From NCBI RefSeq assembly GCF_018780075.1, contig NZ_JADMKB010000132.1, positions 20,216 to 84,215 of the forward strand: 64,000 nucleotides of DNA, given 5' to 3'. This document shows, one piece after another, positions 26,331 through 36,730 of the stretch. The DNA is from Hydrogenophaga sp. Lineage in GTDB: Bacteria; Pseudomonadota; Gammaproteobacteria; Burkholderiales; Burkholderiaceae_C. Both the position numbers and the translations under genes were made by a program. Position 1 is the stretch's first letter. Every line of letters begins with the position of its first letter. The notes below the pieces were generated by a model. That model worked only from the letters and a program-made list of their open reading frames with translations, was not told the origin of the DNA and did not search any database.

Positions 26331-26995
26331 GCCGAAATCCTCGACGTCTGGTTGCGGGCCAATTCGCGCAACGCCACGCGCTGGCGGGTCAGGTGAGTGC
26401 GCATCGCCGCTTCGGCACCCTCGGCGTCGTGCGCCTTGAGGGCGGCGTACACCGCCATGTGCTCCGACAGGCTCTGCTCAAGCCGACCGGGCGCATGCAG
26501 CTGCTGCAGGCGGGCGAGTTTGACGATCTTGCGCAGGTCACCGATCACCTGCGACAGCCAGCGGTTGTTCGCCAGCAGGATGATGGCCTCGTGGATCGCA
26601 AAGTTGGTGTCGTAGTACTCGGTGATGCGCTTGGCCTTGGCGCTGCGCTGCAGCCGGTCGTGCAGCTGCTCCAGCGCGGCCAGATCGGCATCCGTCGCGT
26701 TGTTTGCGGCCTCGAAAGCGCAACGCCCTTCGAGCAAGGCGATCACGGGGAAGATCTCGTCCAGATCGCGTTCGGTGATCTCGCTCACGAAGCATCCCCG
26801 GCGCGGCTCGTGGCGCAGCAAGCCCTCCGCCGTCAGCACCTTGAGCGCTTCGCGCAAGGGCGTTCGGGAGATGGCCCACTCGCTGCACAAGGCCGGCTCG
26901 TCGATGAAGCTGCCAGGCGCCAGTTCGCCCGCAAAGATGCGCTCGCGAAGCCTCGCGGCCACTTCGTCATGCAGGGAGTTGAGCACCAGTCGCAT
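26327..26995 (-). CDS. matR: GntR-family (FadR subgroup) regulator of the malonate operon
   Basis: 222-aa regulator. N-terminal winged helix (LRERIFAGELAPGSFIDEPAL..SRTPLREALKVLTAEGLL) and C-terminal all-helical FCD domain with potential metal-binding His/Asp (residues about 130-200: D..IH..I). First gene of the mat operon, overlapping matA. A 22-bp near-perfect palindrome ends 5 bp before its ATG, so it probably represses its own transcript until malonate or malonyl-CoA appears. No Shine-Dalgarno sequence is seen. Confidence 0.88.
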   Translation of the reverse strand: MRLVLNSLHDEVAARLRERIFAGELAPGSFIDEPALCSEWAISRTPLREALKVLTAEGLLRHEPRRGCFVSEITERDLDEIFPVIALLEGRCAFEAANNATDADLAALEQLHDRLQRSAKAKRITEYYDTNFAIHEAIILLANNRWLSQVIGDLRKIVKLARLQQLHAPGRLEQSLSEHMAVYAALKAHDAEGAEAAMRTHLTRQRVALRELARNQTSRISA

Positions 26996-27000
26996 TCGTG

Positions 27001-27022
27001 ATTATCTGTAATTACAAATAAT
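27001..27022. promoter_or_regulatory. MatR operator overlapping a probable leaderless promoter
   Basis: A 22-bp inverted repeat (core TGTAATTACA, arms ATTAT/ATAAT, one mismatched pair) directly upstream of matR. Its matR-proximal arm reads GATAAT on the minus strand, a good -10 element ending 6 nt before the ATG, so transcription would start at or next to the A of the start codon. FadR-type GntR repressors typically bind such short palindromes. Confidence 0.7.
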
Positions 27023-27154
27023 ATTAATGCGGTACTCACATTCCGAAACGGGTGTTTACCCGAAGGCCCTGCCTTCACAGATGAACGGCGGGATGGCCAT
27101 GTGGTGCCCCGCCCGGTGGCCAGCCGCCGCCCTCGCGTCAACGCTCGCGGCGAC

Positions 27155-27958
27155 TCAAGTGCGCCGGCCGCACCACCACCACAGCGCTGCCCCACCCAGG
27201 ATCATGGGCACACACAGCCACTGCCCCATGCTCATGCCCAGCGAGAGCAGGCCGAGATGGGCGTCGGGTTCGCGGAAGAACTCGGCAATGAAGCGGAACA
27301 CGCCGTAGCCGAACAGGAAGGCCGCGCTCACCCGCCCGGTCGCGCGCGGCTTGCGCGCGTACAACCACAGCAACACGAAGAGCAACACCCCTTCCATGAG
27401 GAACTGGTACACCTGAGATGGATGGCGCGGCAGCTCGCCCGCGCCGCGAAACACCATGCCCCAGGGCAGCGACGGGTCGGCCACGCGGCCCCAGAGTTCG
27501 CCGTTGATGAAGTTGCCCACGCGACCGGCCGCCAGCCCGGTGGGCACACAGGGCGCCACGAAGTCCATCACCTGCAGCCAGGGCCGCTGGCGGCTGCGTG
27601 CGTACCAGACCATGGCCACCAGCACCCCCAGCATGCCGCCGTGGAAACTCATGCCGCCCTGCCAGACCGCAAAGATTTCCAGCGGATGGCTCAGGTAGTA
27701 GGCGGGTTTGTAGAACAGGCAATAGCCGATGCGTCCACCGAGCACCACGCCCATGACGCCGAGAAAGAGGATGTCCTCCACATCTCGCGCGGTCCAGGGG
27801 CTCGGCGCCGTGATGGACGCATAGGGCTGGTGCTTCAGCCGCGCACGGCCCAGCAGCACAAACAAGCCAAACGCCGCGAGGTAGGTCAGCCCGTACCAGT
27901 GGATGGCGATGGGGCCGAGTTGCAGGGCGACAGGATCGATGGTGGGATGGATCAACAT
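27155..27958 (-). CDS. lgt: Prolipoprotein diacylglyceryl transferase
   Basis: 267-aa inner-membrane enzyme that transfers diacylglyceryl from phosphatidylglycerol to the lipobox cysteine. Start at ATG 27958 ([24 protein letters not shown]); an upstream ATG at 27991 lacks homology. Seven hydrophobic helices; the Lgt signature [14 protein letters not shown] and the HGGM motif (SFHGGMLG) are present. It stands alone next to ilvD on the same strand. Between its end and matR (26996-27154) only the mat operator is recognised. Confidence 0.96.
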   Translation of the reverse strand: MLIHPTIDPVALQLGPIAIHWYGLTYLAAFGLFVLLGRARLKHQPYASITAPSPWTARDVEDILFLGVMGVVLGGRIGYCLFYKPAYYLSHPLEIFAVWQGGMSFHGGMLGVLVAMVWYARSRQRPWLQVMDFVAPCVPTGLAAGRVGNFINGELWGRVADPSLPWGMVFRGAGELPRHPSQVYQFLMEGVLLFVLLWLYARKPRATGRVSAAFLFGYGVFRFIAEFFREPDAHLGLLSLGMSMGQWLCVPMILGGAALWWWCGRRT

Positions 27959-28027
27959 GGCTGTGGATTGTGCACGCGGCCAACAAAGCACCGCACTGAC
28001 GAGGTCAACGGGCGGCCAGAAGACAAA

Positions 28028-28045
28028 CAGCCCCCGAAGGGGCTG
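28028..28045 (-). terminator. Possible terminator after ilvD
   Basis: CAGCCCC/GGGGCTG hairpin about 25 nt past the ilvD stop, followed in the transcript by a U-rich but interrupted tract (UUUGUCUU). Weak by sequence. Confidence 0.45.
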
Positions 28046-28069
28046 CCTGGTGGCCGGGCCAGTGGGGCT

Positions 28070-29929
28070 TCAGTCGCCCAGCAGCGACAGGTCGCGCACC
28101 GCACCCTTGTCGGCCGAGGTGGCCAGCAAGGCATAGGCTTTGAGCGCCGTCGACACCTTGCGCGGGCGCGGCAACACGGGCTTCCAGCCCTTGGCGTCCT
28201 GCTCGGCGCGGCGTTTCGCCAGCTCTTCGTCGCTCACCAGCAGGTTGATGCTGCGGTTGGGGATGTCGATGCGGATCCTGTCGCCGTGCCGCACCAGACC
28301 GATCGCACCACCCGCCGCCGCTTCGGGCGAGCAGTGACCGATAGACAGGCCGGAGGTGCCGCCGGAGAAGCGGCCGTCGGTCAGCAGCGCGCAGGCTTTG
28401 CCCAGACCCTTGGACTTGATGTAGCTGGTCGGGTAGAGCATCTCCTGCATGCCCGGGCCACCCTTGGGGCCTTCGTAGCGCACGATGACCACGTCCCCGG
28501 CCTTCACGTTGTCGGCCAGGATCTGTGCCACCGCCTCATCTTGCGATTCGGTCACGAAGGCCGAGCCCTCGAACACCAGGATCGATTCGTCCACACCCGC
28601 GGTTTTCACCACGCAACCGTCCACCGCGATGTTGCCGTGCAGCACCGCCAGGCCACCCTCTTGCGAGAAGGCGTGCTCGCCCGAACGGATGCAGCCCTCG
28701 GCACGGTCCACGTCCAGACTGGGCCAGCGCGTGGCCTGGCTGAAAGCGACCTGCGTCGGGATGCCGGCCGGGCCGGCCATGTAGAAGGTCTTGACCTCTT
28801 CGGACGGGTTGCGGGCGATGTCCCACGCGTCCAGGGCGTCCTTCATCGTCTTCGCGTGAATGGTGGGCACGTCGGTGTGCAGCTTGCCAGCACGGTCCAG
28901 CTCCCCGAGGATGGCCATGATGCCGCCCGCGCGGTGCACGTCTTCGATGTGGTACTTGTTGGTGTTGGGCGCCACCTTGCACAGCTGCGGCACGACGCGC
29001 GAGAGGCGGTCGATGTCGGCCATGGTGAAGTCGATCTCCGCTTCCTGAGCGATCGCCAAAATGTGCAGGATGGTGTTCGTCGAGCCGCCCATGGCGATGT
29101 CGAGCGTGATCGCGTTCTCAAACGCCTTGACACCCATCGAACGCGGCAGCACCGATTCGTCGTCCTGCTCGTAATAGCGCTGACACAGCTCAACCGCAAG
29201 GCGGCCGGCGCGCTTGAAGAGCTGCTCGCGGTCGGCGTGCGTGGCCACCACCGTGCCGTTGCCGGGCAGGGAGAGGCCCAACGCCTCGGTCAGGCAGTTC
29301 ATCGAGTTGGCGGTGAACATGCCCGAACAAGAACCGCAGGTCGGGCAGGCCGAACGCTCGACCTCGGCGAGATCGGCATCGCTCACTTTGTCATCCACGG
29401 CCATCACCATCGCGTCCACCAGGTCGAGCTTCTTGAACTCCATCACATGGGTTTGCGGGTTGGCCAGTCGCACTTTGCCGGCCTCCATCGGACCGCCCGA
29501 CACGAACACCACCGGGATGTTCAGCCGCATCGCGGCCATCAGCATGCCGGGGGTGATCTTGTCGCAGTTGGAGATGCACACCAGCGCGTCGGCGCAATGG
29601 GCGTTGACCATGTACTCCACCGAGTCGGCGATCAGGTCGCGGCTGGGCAGTGAATACAGCATGCCGTCATGTCCCATGGCGATGCCGTCGTCCACCGCGA
29701 TGGTGTTGAACTCCTTGGCCACACCGCCCGAGGCCTCGATCTCGCGTGCCACCAGTTGGCCCAGGTCTTTCAGGTGCACGTGACCGGGCACGAACTGGGT
29801 GAAGCTGTTGGCGATGGCAATGATGGGTTTGCTGAAATCGCCGTCCTTCATGCCGGTGGCGCGCCACAGCGAGCGGGCGCCGGCCATGTTGCGGCCGGCG
29901 GTGGAGGTCTTGGAACGGTAAACAGGCAT
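28070..29929 (-). CDS. ilvD: Dihydroxy-acid dehydratase
   Basis: 619-aa Fe-S enzyme of isoleucine/valine synthesis (dihydroxy-acid to 2-oxo acid). Cluster cysteines appear in [10 protein letters not shown] and in [16 protein letters not shown]; the C-terminal signature [15 protein letters not shown] is present. Length is the usual long (E. coli-like) form. Its GTEALG-type blocks ([15 protein letters not shown]) are complete. Monocistronic by appearance, with lgt 110 nt downstream. Confidence 0.97.
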   Translation of the reverse strand: MPVYRSKTSTAGRNMAGARSLWRATGMKDGDFSKPIIAIANSFTQFVPGHVHLKDLGQLVAREIEASGGVAKEFNTIAVDDGIAMGHDGMLYSLPSRDLIADSVEYMVNAHCADALVCISNCDKITPGMLMAAMRLNIPVVFVSGGPMEAGKVRLANPQTHVMEFKKLDLVDAMVMAVDDKVSDADLAEVERSACPTCGSCSGMFTANSMNCLTEALGLSLPGNGTVVATHADREQLFKRAGRLAVELCQRYYEQDDESVLPRSMGVKAFENAITLDIAMGGSTNTILHILAIAQEAEIDFTMADIDRLSRVVPQLCKVAPNTNKYHIEDVHRAGGIMAILGELDRAGKLHTDVPTIHAKTMKDALDAWDIARNPSEEVKTFYMAGPAGIPTQVAFSQATRWPSLDVDRAEGCIRSGEHAFSQEGGLAVLHGNIAVDGCVVKTAGVDESILVFEGSAFVTESQDEAVAQILADNVKAGDVVIVRYEGPKGGPGMQEMLYPTSYIKSKGLGKACALLTDGRFSGGTSGLSIGHCSPEAAAGGAIGLVRHGDRIRIDIPNRSINLLVSDEELAKRRAEQDAKGWKPVLPRPRKVSTALKAYALLATSADKGAVRDLSLLGD

Positions 29930-30040
29930 GGTGTGTGGGTGGGTGTGAGGTCAGAAAACAGAGAATCGATTATCCCGCACCCCAACGGGAGTCAGAGCCC
30001 GCAGCCCCACGGGGCGCAAGGGCTACAGACGGGTGGCGGA

Positions 30041-30280
30041 TCAGCGGCGCTTGGTCCGGATCCCCAGGGCGGCGCGCTGCTTGTCGATACGCTCCTGTTT
30101 TTTCTGGTCCATCTTTTCCATTTCCTTGCGTTTGGTGTAGCCCGTGGCATCGGCCCAGGCCCACCAGACCACCGCCAACGCAAACGGCGACAGCACCCAC
30201 AACCACGAAAGCCCGGCAACGAATCCGATCTCCAGGTACTTCAACACCATCAGGGCAATGCCCAGAATCAGCAAATACAT
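30041..30280 (-). CDS. Small Trp-rich membrane protein (TIGR04438-like)
   Basis: 79 aa from ATG 30280 (MYLLILGIALMVLKYLE). Two short hydrophobic helices rich in tryptophan (LSWLWVLSPFALAVVWWAWAD), then a strongly basic tail (KRKEMEKMDQKKQERIDKQR). This matches a burkholderial small protein family of unknown function. An upstream ATG in frame would add unrelated sequence. Divergent from the cytochrome c gene. Confidence 0.8.
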   Translation of the reverse strand: MYLLILGIALMVLKYLEIGFVAGLSWLWVLSPFALAVVWWAWADATGYTKRKEMEKMDQKKQERIDKQRAALGIRTKRR

Positions 30281-30404
30281 CACAGTCTCCGGTAAAGGTC
30301 CGATAAAGCTTGGCAAGTTCCTGTAAACACCGAGGGACGTCTCGGCCAACTCGCTAAAATCGCGTCCTGTGAGATGCTCACGACACCCCCACGAGGACAA
30401 CACC

Positions 30405-30710
30405 ATGAAACGTGCTTTGATGATTATGGCTGCGATGGCCGCCATTTCCGCCCCCGCCATGGCGGACCAAGCCCTGGCCACTGCCAAGAACTGCATGGCT
30501 TGCCACGCCACAGACAAAAAGCTGGTGGGCCCTGCCTACAAGGACGTCGCCAAGAAATACGCTGGCGATGCCAAAGCCGCCGACATGCTGGCCGCGAAGA
30601 TCATGAAGGGTGGCGTGGGTGTCTGGGGTGCGATCCCCATGCCCGCCAATGCGCAGGTCAATGACGCCGATGCCAAGAAGCTGGCGGCCTGGGTGCTGAG
30701 CCTGAAGTAA
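30405..30710 (+). CDS. Periplasmic cytochrome c551/c552-type protein
   Basis: 101-aa class I monohaem cytochrome. Signal peptide MKRALMIMAAMAAISAPAMA with cleavage before D21; haem motif CMACH (30-34); axial Met M79 in WGAIPMPAN; C-terminal helix LAAWVLSLK. The mature size (about 80 aa) is that of c551/c552, the soluble electron donor to terminal oxidases such as cbb3. GAGG upstream of ATG 30405 supports the start. A strong terminator follows. Confidence 0.94.
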   Translation: MKRALMIMAAMAAISAPAMADQALATAKNCMACHATDKKLVGPAYKDVAKKYAGDAKAADMLAAKIMKGGVGVWGAIPMPANAQVNDADAKKLAAWVLSLK

Positions 30711-30728
30711 TCACGGTTCGCGCTCTAA

Positions 30729-30763
30729 AGAAAAACCCCGCTGGAGTCCAGCGGGGTTTTTTG
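30729..30763. terminator. Bidirectional terminator between the cytochrome c gene and acs
   Basis: GAAAAACCCCGCTGGA-GT-CCAGCGGGGTTTTTT: long stem with A5 and T6 flanks between the convergent genes. Confidence 0.9.
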
Positions 30764-30804
30764 TTGCCTGGCGTCTTTCGATGCCAGGCACGGGGTCAGC
30801 ACAA

Positions 30805-32799
30805 TCAGTTGTTTTCAGACAATTGATCGAGGATGGCCGGGTTCTCCAGGGTGGAGGTGTCCTGCGTGATCGCTTCGCCCTTGGCGATCGAGCGCAGCAG
30901 GCGGCGCATGATCTTGCCCGAGCGGGTCTTGGGCAAGTTGTCACCGAAGCGGATGTCCTTGGGCTTGGCGATCGGGCCGATCTCCTTGCCCACCCAGTCG
31001 CGCAGCACCTTGGCAATCGCCTTGGCTTCGTCACCCGTGGGGCGCGAGCGCTTGAGCACCACGAAGGCCACGATGGCTTCACCGGTCAGGTCATCAGGGC
31101 GCCCCACCACGGCGGCTTCAGCCACCAGATCGGTCTTGCCCACCAGCGCCGATTCGATCTCCATCGTGCCCATGCGGTGCCCCGACACGTTCAGCACGTC
31201 GTCGATGCGGCCCGTGATGCGGAAGTAGCCACGATCCACACTGCGCACCGCGCCGTCTCCGGCCAGGTAGTAGCCTTTGAGTTCGTCAGGGAAGTAGCTC
31301 TTCTTGAAACGCTCGGGGTCGCCCCAGATGGTGCGGATCATCGACGGCCAGGGTTTCTTGACGACCAGGATGCCGCCCGCACCGTTGGGCACATCGTTGC
31401 CGGTTTCATCGACGATGGCGGTGGTGATGCCCGGCAACGGCAGCGTGCAGGAGCCTGGCACCAGCGGCGTGGCTCCTGGCAGCGGGGTGATCATGTGACC
31501 ACCGGTCTCGGTCTGCCAGAAGGTGTCCACGATGGGGCAACGCTCGCCACCCACGTGCTTGTAGTACCACATCCAGGCTTCGGGGTTGATGGGCTCACCC
31601 ACCGAACCGAGCAGGCGCAGGCTGCTCAGGTCCGAGCGCGCCGGGTGCACCTTTTCATCGCCTTCGGCGGCCTTGATCAGCGAGCGGATCGCCGTGGGAG
31701 CCGTGTAGAAAATCGTGCACTTGTGTTTCTCGATCATCTGCCAGAAACGACCGGCGTTCGGGTAGGTGGGCACGCCTTCAAACACGATCTGAGTGGCACC
31801 AGCGGCCAGTGGGCCGTAGGCCACGTAGGTATGGCCCGTGATCCAGCCGATGTCGGCGGTGCACCAGAACACATCGCTGGGCTTCAGGTCGAAGGTCCAG
31901 TTCATCGTGAGGTTGGCCCACAGCAGGTAGCCACCGGTGCTGTGCTGCACGCCCTTCGGGGTGCCGGTAGAACCGGACGTGTAGAGCACAAACAGCGGGT
32001 GCTCGGCGCTCACCATCTCGGCGGGGCAATCGGTGGAGGCGGCGGCCATCACCTCGTGCATGAAGCTGTCGCGGCCTGCCACCATGTTGACGGCGGTGGG
32101 CGTGCGCTGGAACACGATCACGTCCTTCACGCACTCGCATCCACCCATGGCGATGCCTTCGTCCACGATGGCCTTCAGTGGCAGTTCCTTGCCACCGCGC
32201 AACTGGTAGTTGGCGGTGATGACCGCCACGGCGCTGGCGTTCTGGATGCGTTCCTGCAGCGCCTTGGCCGAGAAACCACCGAACACCACGCTGTGGGTGG
32301 CGCCGATGCGGGCGCAGGCCTGCATGGCCACCACGCCTTCAATGGTCATGGGCATGTAGATGACGACGCGGTCGCCCTTCTTCACACCGCGGGCCTTCAA
32401 AGCATTCGCAAATTGCGACACCTTGGCCAGCAGTTCCTTGTAAGTGACCTTGGTCACCTCACCACCGTCGGCCTCGAAAATGATGGCGGTCTTGTTCTCG
32501 ACCGGCGTGCCCATGTGGCGATCCAGGCAGTTGTACGAGGCGTTCAGCTCGCCATCTTCGAACCACTTGTAGAAAGGCTTGTTGGACTCGTCGAGCACCT
32601 TGGTGAACGGCTTGCTCCAGGTCAGGGTTTCACGGGCACGCTTGGCCCAGAAGCCTTCGAAGTCGTTCTCGGCCTCGGCGCACAGCGCGTTGTACGCGTC
32701 CATGCCGGAAATGCAAGCCTCTTTGCGGAAGGCTTCGCTGGGTTCAAAAACACGGTTTTCAACCAGGGTCGATTCAATGGACGACGACGGCGTTGACAT
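30805..32799 (-). CDS. acs: Acetyl-CoA synthetase (AMP-forming)
   Basis: 664-aa enzyme activating acetate to acetyl-CoA, cytoplasmic. ATG 32799 ([15 protein letters not shown]) with GGAG close upstream. Motifs: [61 protein letters not shown] and the lysine-acetylation site in TRSGKIMRR. Works with aceA (glyoxylate shunt) in acetate growth. Divergent from the UPF0114 gene. Confidence 0.97.
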   Translation of the reverse strand: MSTPSSSIESTLVENRVFEPSEAFRKEACISGMDAYNALCAEAENDFEGFWAKRARETLTWSKPFTKVLDESNKPFYKWFEDGELNASYNCLDRHMGTPVENKTAIIFEADGGEVTKVTYKELLAKVSQFANALKARGVKKGDRVVIYMPMTIEGVVAMQACARIGATHSVVFGGFSAKALQERIQNASAVAVITANYQLRGGKELPLKAIVDEGIAMGGCECVKDVIVFQRTPTAVNMVAGRDSFMHEVMAAASTDCPAEMVSAEHPLFVLYTSGSTGTPKGVQHSTGGYLLWANLTMNWTFDLKPSDVFWCTADIGWITGHTYVAYGPLAAGATQIVFEGVPTYPNAGRFWQMIEKHKCTIFYTAPTAIRSLIKAAEGDEKVHPARSDLSSLRLLGSVGEPINPEAWMWYYKHVGGERCPIVDTFWQTETGGHMITPLPGATPLVPGSCTLPLPGITTAIVDETGNDVPNGAGGILVVKKPWPSMIRTIWGDPERFKKSYFPDELKGYYLAGDGAVRSVDRGYFRITGRIDDVLNVSGHRMGTMEIESALVGKTDLVAEAAVVGRPDDLTGEAIVAFVVLKRSRPTGDEAKAIAKVLRDWVGKEIGPIAKPKDIRFGDNLPKTRSGKIMRRLLRSIAKGEAITQDTSTLENPAILDQLSENN

Positions 32800-32991
32800 G
32801 GGCAAGTCTCCTCTTGGGGGTGTGATGACAGTGAACCTGGCGAATGTGCGCAAAGGCTCTTACGAGCCGCTTACTGGTGCAAGAGCCCCCCAGCGGGGAC
32901 ATCGCGCGCGCGCAGCGACATTGTGAGGGAGACCTACAATCGCGCTCAAGCTTTCCCGCGCCAGCGGCCCTCCATTCTTGACAGCCATTCG

Positions 32992-33591
32992 ATGAGCCAC
33001 CCACCCAAAACCAACAGCAACCTGCAGGCTCTGCCCAACCTGATTTTCGCCAGCCGCTGGCTGCAGTTGCCGCTGTACCTGGGCCTGATCTTGGCGCAGG
33101 GCATCTATGTGTTCCATTTCTGGGTGGAACTGGTCCATCTGATCGAGGCCGCATTCGGCAACAAGGATGCCCTTGCCGCCCTGGTCAAGAGCATTGGCTA
33201 CAAGGAATCCTTCGAGGTCACCTCGCTCAACGAGACCATCATCATGCTGGTGGTGCTGGCGCTGATCGATGTGGTGATGATCTCCAACCTGCTGATCATG
33301 GTGATCGTGGGTGGCTACGAAACCTTCGTGAGCCGCATGAACCTGGAAAGCCACCCCGACCAGCCCGAGTGGCTCAGCCATGTGAACGCGTCGGTGCTGA
33401 AGGTCAAACTGGCCACCGCCATCATCGGCATCTCGTCGATCCACCTGCTCAAGACCTTCATCAACGCCGCCAACTACGACGAAAAGGTGCTGATGTGGCA
33501 GACCATCATCCATGTGGTGTTCCTGCTCAGCGCCATGGCCATCGCGGTGACCGATCGACTGATGAGCAAACCCGTTGGCAGCGACCACTGA
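32992..33591 (+). CDS. UPF0114 (TIGR00645) membrane protein
   Basis: 199-aa inner-membrane protein of the YqhA/UPF0114 family, function not established. ATG 32992 (MSHPPKTNSNLQALPN) precedes the conserved FASRWLQLPLYLGL; helices at about 24-44, 75-100, 130-155, 165-188. The MSN/NLLIMVIVGGYETFVS block is typical. A terminator follows at 33615. Confidence 0.9.
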   Translation: MSHPPKTNSNLQALPNLIFASRWLQLPLYLGLILAQGIYVFHFWVELVHLIEAAFGNKDALAALVKSIGYKESFEVTSLNETIIMLVVLALIDVVMISNLLIMVIVGGYETFVSRMNLESHPDQPEWLSHVNASVLKVKLATAIIGISSIHLLKTFINAANYDEKVLMWQTIIHVVFLLSAMAIAVTDRLMSKPVGSDH

Positions 33592-33614
33592 ACCCCCAGC
33601 AACGGATTCCCGGA

Positions 33615-33638
33615 AGCGGCCCTCGTGGCCGCTTTTTT
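33615..33638 (+). terminator. Terminator after the UPF0114 gene
   Basis: AGCGGCC-CTCGT-GGCCGCT followed by T6, 24 nt beyond the stop codon. Confidence 0.85.
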
Positions 33639-33658
33639 GTTCTGGTGCCTGATCAAGC

Positions 33659-35044
33659 TCAGCGGCCGACCATCCGCTGTGGCACCACCCAGCGGTCAAA
33701 GTCCTCCGCCGAGACGTGCCCCAGCGCCAAAGCGGCCTCGCGCAGAGTCAAACCCTCACGGTGCGCCTTCTTTGCGATCTGTGCCGCCCGGTCGTAGCCG
33801 ATGTGCGGGTTCAGCGCGGTCACCAGCATCAACGACCGCTCCAGCAGCTCGGCGATGCGTTCGCGGTTGGGCTCGATGCCGACCGCGCAGTGCGCGTTGA
33901 AGCTCGCCATGCCATCGGCCAGCAGGCGCACGCTCTGCAGGAAGTTGTGCGCCACCATCGGGCGGAACACGTTGAGTTCGAAGTTGCCCGAGGCCCCGCC
34001 AATGTTGATCGCCACATCGTTGCCCATCACCTGACAGCACAACATGGTCAGCGCCTCGCACTGCGTCGGGTTGACCTTGCCCGGCATGATGGACGAGCCG
34101 GGTTCATTTTCTGGAATGGACAGTTCGCCCAGCCCGCTGCGCGGACCACTCGCCAGCCAGCGCACGTCGTTGGCGATCTTCATCAGGCTGGCCGCCAGGC
34201 CTTTCAAGGCGCCGTGTGCATGCACCAGCGCATCACAACTGGCGAGCGCTTCGAACTTGTTGGGCGCGCTCACCAGCGGCAGCCCGGTGTGGCGGGCCAG
34301 CTCGGCCGCCACCTGATCGGCAAAGCCCGGCGGTGCGTTGAGCCCGGTACCCACGGCCGTGCCGCCCAGCGCCAGCTCGCACAGGTGAGGCAGCGCGGCG
34401 CGCACATGGCGCTCCGCATGTGACAGCTGCGCCACCCAGCCCGAGATCTCCTGCCCCAGCGTGAGGGGGGTCGCGTCCTGCAGGTGGGTGCGGCCGATCT
34501 TCACGATGTCGTCAAAGGCCACCGCCTTCGCGGCCAGGGTCTCGCGCAAACCCGCCAAGGCCGGCAGCAGGCGCTGCGTCAGCCCCTCCACCGCCGCCAG
34601 CTGCATGGCGGTGGGGAACACGTCGTTGGACGACTGGCTGCGGTTCACGTCGTCGTTCGGGTGCACCCGCCGGTCTGCGCCCTTCGTGCCGCCCAGCAAC
34701 TCGCTGGCGCGGTTGGCCAGCACCTCGTTCAGGTTCATGTTGCTCTGGGTGCCCGAACCGGTCTGCCAGACCACCAGCGGAAATTCGCCGCTGTGCCGCC
34801 CAGCGATCACCTCGTCGGCCGCCGCCACGATGGCCTGCGCCGTGCCCGCATCCAGGCCCGCCAGCGACGGGTTCACCACCGCGCAGGCCCGCTTGACCTG
34901 CGCCAGCGCGCGGATCAGCTCCACCGGCAGGCGCTCGCCGGAGATGTCGAAATGTTCGAGCGAGCGCTGGGTTTGCGCGCCCCACAGGCGGTCGGCGGGC
35001 ACCTCGATCGGCCCCATGCTGTCGGATTCGGTCCGGGTGTTCAT
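33659..35044 (-). CDS. fumC: Fumarate hydratase class II
   Basis: 461-aa oxygen-stable fumarase of the aspartase/fumarase superfamily (fumarate + water to malate). ATG 35044 ([22 protein letters not shown]). The signature loop [16 protein letters not shown] is complete; [19 protein letters not shown] and [10 protein letters not shown] are substrate-site blocks. The minus-strand frame stays open far upstream across the class I gene, but that part is antisense and not coding. Lies head-to-head with the class I fumarase, 132 bp apart. Confidence 0.96.
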   Translation of the reverse strand: MNTRTESDSMGPIEVPADRLWGAQTQRSLEHFDISGERLPVELIRALAQVKRACAVVNPSLAGLDAGTAQAIVAAADEVIAGRHSGEFPLVVWQTGSGTQSNMNLNEVLANRASELLGGTKGADRRVHPNDDVNRSQSSNDVFPTAMQLAAVEGLTQRLLPALAGLRETLAAKAVAFDDIVKIGRTHLQDATPLTLGQEISGWVAQLSHAERHVRAALPHLCELALGGTAVGTGLNAPPGFADQVAAELARHTGLPLVSAPNKFEALASCDALVHAHGALKGLAASLMKIANDVRWLASGPRSGLGELSIPENEPGSSIMPGKVNPTQCEALTMLCCQVMGNDVAINIGGASGNFELNVFRPMVAHNFLQSVRLLADGMASFNAHCAVGIEPNRERIAELLERSLMLVTALNPHIGYDRAAQIAKKAHREGLTLREAALALGHVSAEDFDRWVVPQRMVGR

Positions 35045-35176
35045 GCTTGGCCTCCAGTCGTCAGCCGTTGAAAGGCTGGGCCTGTCAAAATAACGGGCTG
35101 ATCCCACCGTAGCAGACCTTGCGCCGCGCCACCAGCGCGGCACGCCTTGTCCACGTCCCCACCATTGCCCCACGCC

Positions 35177-36730
35177 ATGACCACGAGCATCCGCCAGAAC
35201 GACCTGATCGAATCCGTCGCCGCCGCCCTGCAGTACATCAGCTACTACCACCCGGCCGACTACATCGCCCACCTGGCCCGCGCCTACGAGCGCGAGCAAA
35301 GCGCCGCCGCCAAGGACGCGATCGCGCAGATCCTGACCAACAGCAAGATGAGCGCCACCGGCCACCGCCCGATCTGCCAGGACACCGGCATCGTCAACGT
35401 GTTCCTGAAGGTGGGCATGGACGTGCGCTGGGAAGGCTTCACCGGCAGCCTGGACGACGCCATCAACGAAGGCGTGCGCCGTGGCTACAACCACCCCGAC
35501 AACACGCTGCGCGCCAGCGTGGTGGCCGACCCGCAGTTCGCCCGCAAGAACACCAAGGACAACACGCCGGCCGTGATCTTCACCGAGATCGTGCCCGGCA
35601 ATACGGTGGAAGTGACCGTGGCCGCCAAAGGCGGTGGCTCCGAAAACAAGTCCAAGATGGTCATGCTCAACCCGGGCGACAACGTGGTCGACTGGGTGCT
35701 GAAGACCGTGCCCACCATGGGCGCCGGCTGGTGCCCGCCCGGCATGCTGGGCATCGGCATCGGCGGCACCGCCGAAAAGGCCGTGCTGATGGCCAAGGAA
35801 AGCCTGATGGACGACCTGGACATGTACGAACTGCAGGCCAAGGCCTCCAAAGGCGAGAAGCTCAGCAAGGTCGAAGAAATGCGCCTGGAGCTGTTCGAGA
35901 AGGTCAACGCGCTGGGCATCGGTGCGCAGGGCTTGGGTGGTCTGACCACCGTGCTCGACGTCAAGATCAAGATGTACCCCACGCACGCGGCCAGCAAGCC
36001 CGTGGCGATGATCCCCAACTGCGCCGCCACCCGCCACGCGCACTTCGTGCTCGACGGCAGCGGCCCGGTCTACATCGACCCGCCGAGCCTGGACCTGTGG
36101 CCCGACGTGGCCTGGACGCCCGACTATGTGAAAAGCAAGAAGGTCGACCTCAATGCGCTCTCCGCCGCCGAGGTGGCGAGCTGGAAGCCCGGCGACACCT
36201 TGCTGCTGAACGGCAAGATGCTCACCGGCCGCGATGCCGCGCACAAGCGCATCCAGGACATGCTGGCCAAGGGCGAGAAGCTGCCGGTGGACTTCACCAA
36301 CCGCGTCATTTACTACGTCGGCCCGGTCGATCCGGTCAAGGGCGAGGCCGTGGGCCCGGCCGGCCCCACCACCGCCACCCGCATGGACGGCTTCACCGAG
36401 ATGATGCTGGCCCAGACCGGCCTGATCGCCATGGTCGGCAAGGCCGAGCGCGGTCCGGTCGCCATCGAGGCCATCAAGAAACACCAGTCGGCCTACCTGA
36501 TGGCCGTGGGCGGTGCCGCCTACCTGGTGTCCAAGGCCATCAAGACCGCGAAGGTGGTCGGCTTTGCCGACCTGGGCATGGAAGCCATCTACGAATTCGA
36601 CGTGGTCGACATGCCGGTCACGGTGGCGGTGGACGCCGGCGGCACCAGCGCCCACATCACTGGCCCGGCCGAGTGGAGCAAGCGCATCGCCTCCGGCGAG
36701 TTCAAGGGCATTCCGGTGGGCGCTGCTTGA
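35177..36730 (+). CDS. Fumarate hydratase class I (iron-sulfur, oxygen-sensitive)
   Basis: 517-aa 4Fe-4S fumarase. ATG 35177 ([29 protein letters not shown]) fits family N-termini; an ATG ten codons earlier is less likely. Alpha-type domain to about 295 with cysteines in [18 protein letters not shown] and [12 protein letters not shown] (cluster ligands), beta domain from about 330 with [20 protein letters not shown] and [14 protein letters not shown]. This single-chain architecture equals FumA/FumB of E. coli. The last codons overlap the murI start. Confidence 0.95.
   Translation: MTTSIRQNDLIESVAAALQYISYYHPADYIAHLARAYEREQSAAAKDAIAQILTNSKMSATGHRPICQDTGIVNVFLKVGMDVRWEGFTGSLDDAINEGVRRGYNHPDNTLRASVVADPQFARKNTKDNTPAVIFTEIVPGNTVEVTVAAKGGGSENKSKMVMLNPGDNVVDWVLKTVPTMGAGWCPPGMLGIGIGGTAEKAVLMAKESLMDDLDMYELQAKASKGEKLSKVEEMRLELFEKVNALGIGAQGLGGLTTVLDVKIKMYPTHAASKPVAMIPNCAATRHAHFVLDGSGPVYIDPPSLDLWPDVAWTPDYVKSKKVDLNALSAAEVASWKPGDTLLLNGKMLTGRDAAHKRIQDMLAKGEKLPVDFTNRVIYYVGPVDPVKGEAVGPAGPTTATRMDGFTEMMLAQTGLIAMVGKAERGPVAIEAIKKHQSAYLMAVGGAAYLVSKAIKTAKVVGFADLGMEAIYEFDVVDMPVTVAVDAGGTSAHITGPAEWSKRIASGEFKGIPVGAA

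Noticed and set aside
27101..29653. 850-codon plus-strand open frame across lgt and ilvD
   Set aside because: Spans two well-conserved minus-strand genes and the gap between them, so it cannot be a real gene.
35045..36655. Very long open frame antisense to the class I fumarase, continuous with fumC
   Set aside because: The sense strand encodes a clearly conserved fumarase; an open antisense frame is expected in strongly G+C-biased genes. The antisense product has no recognisable domain.
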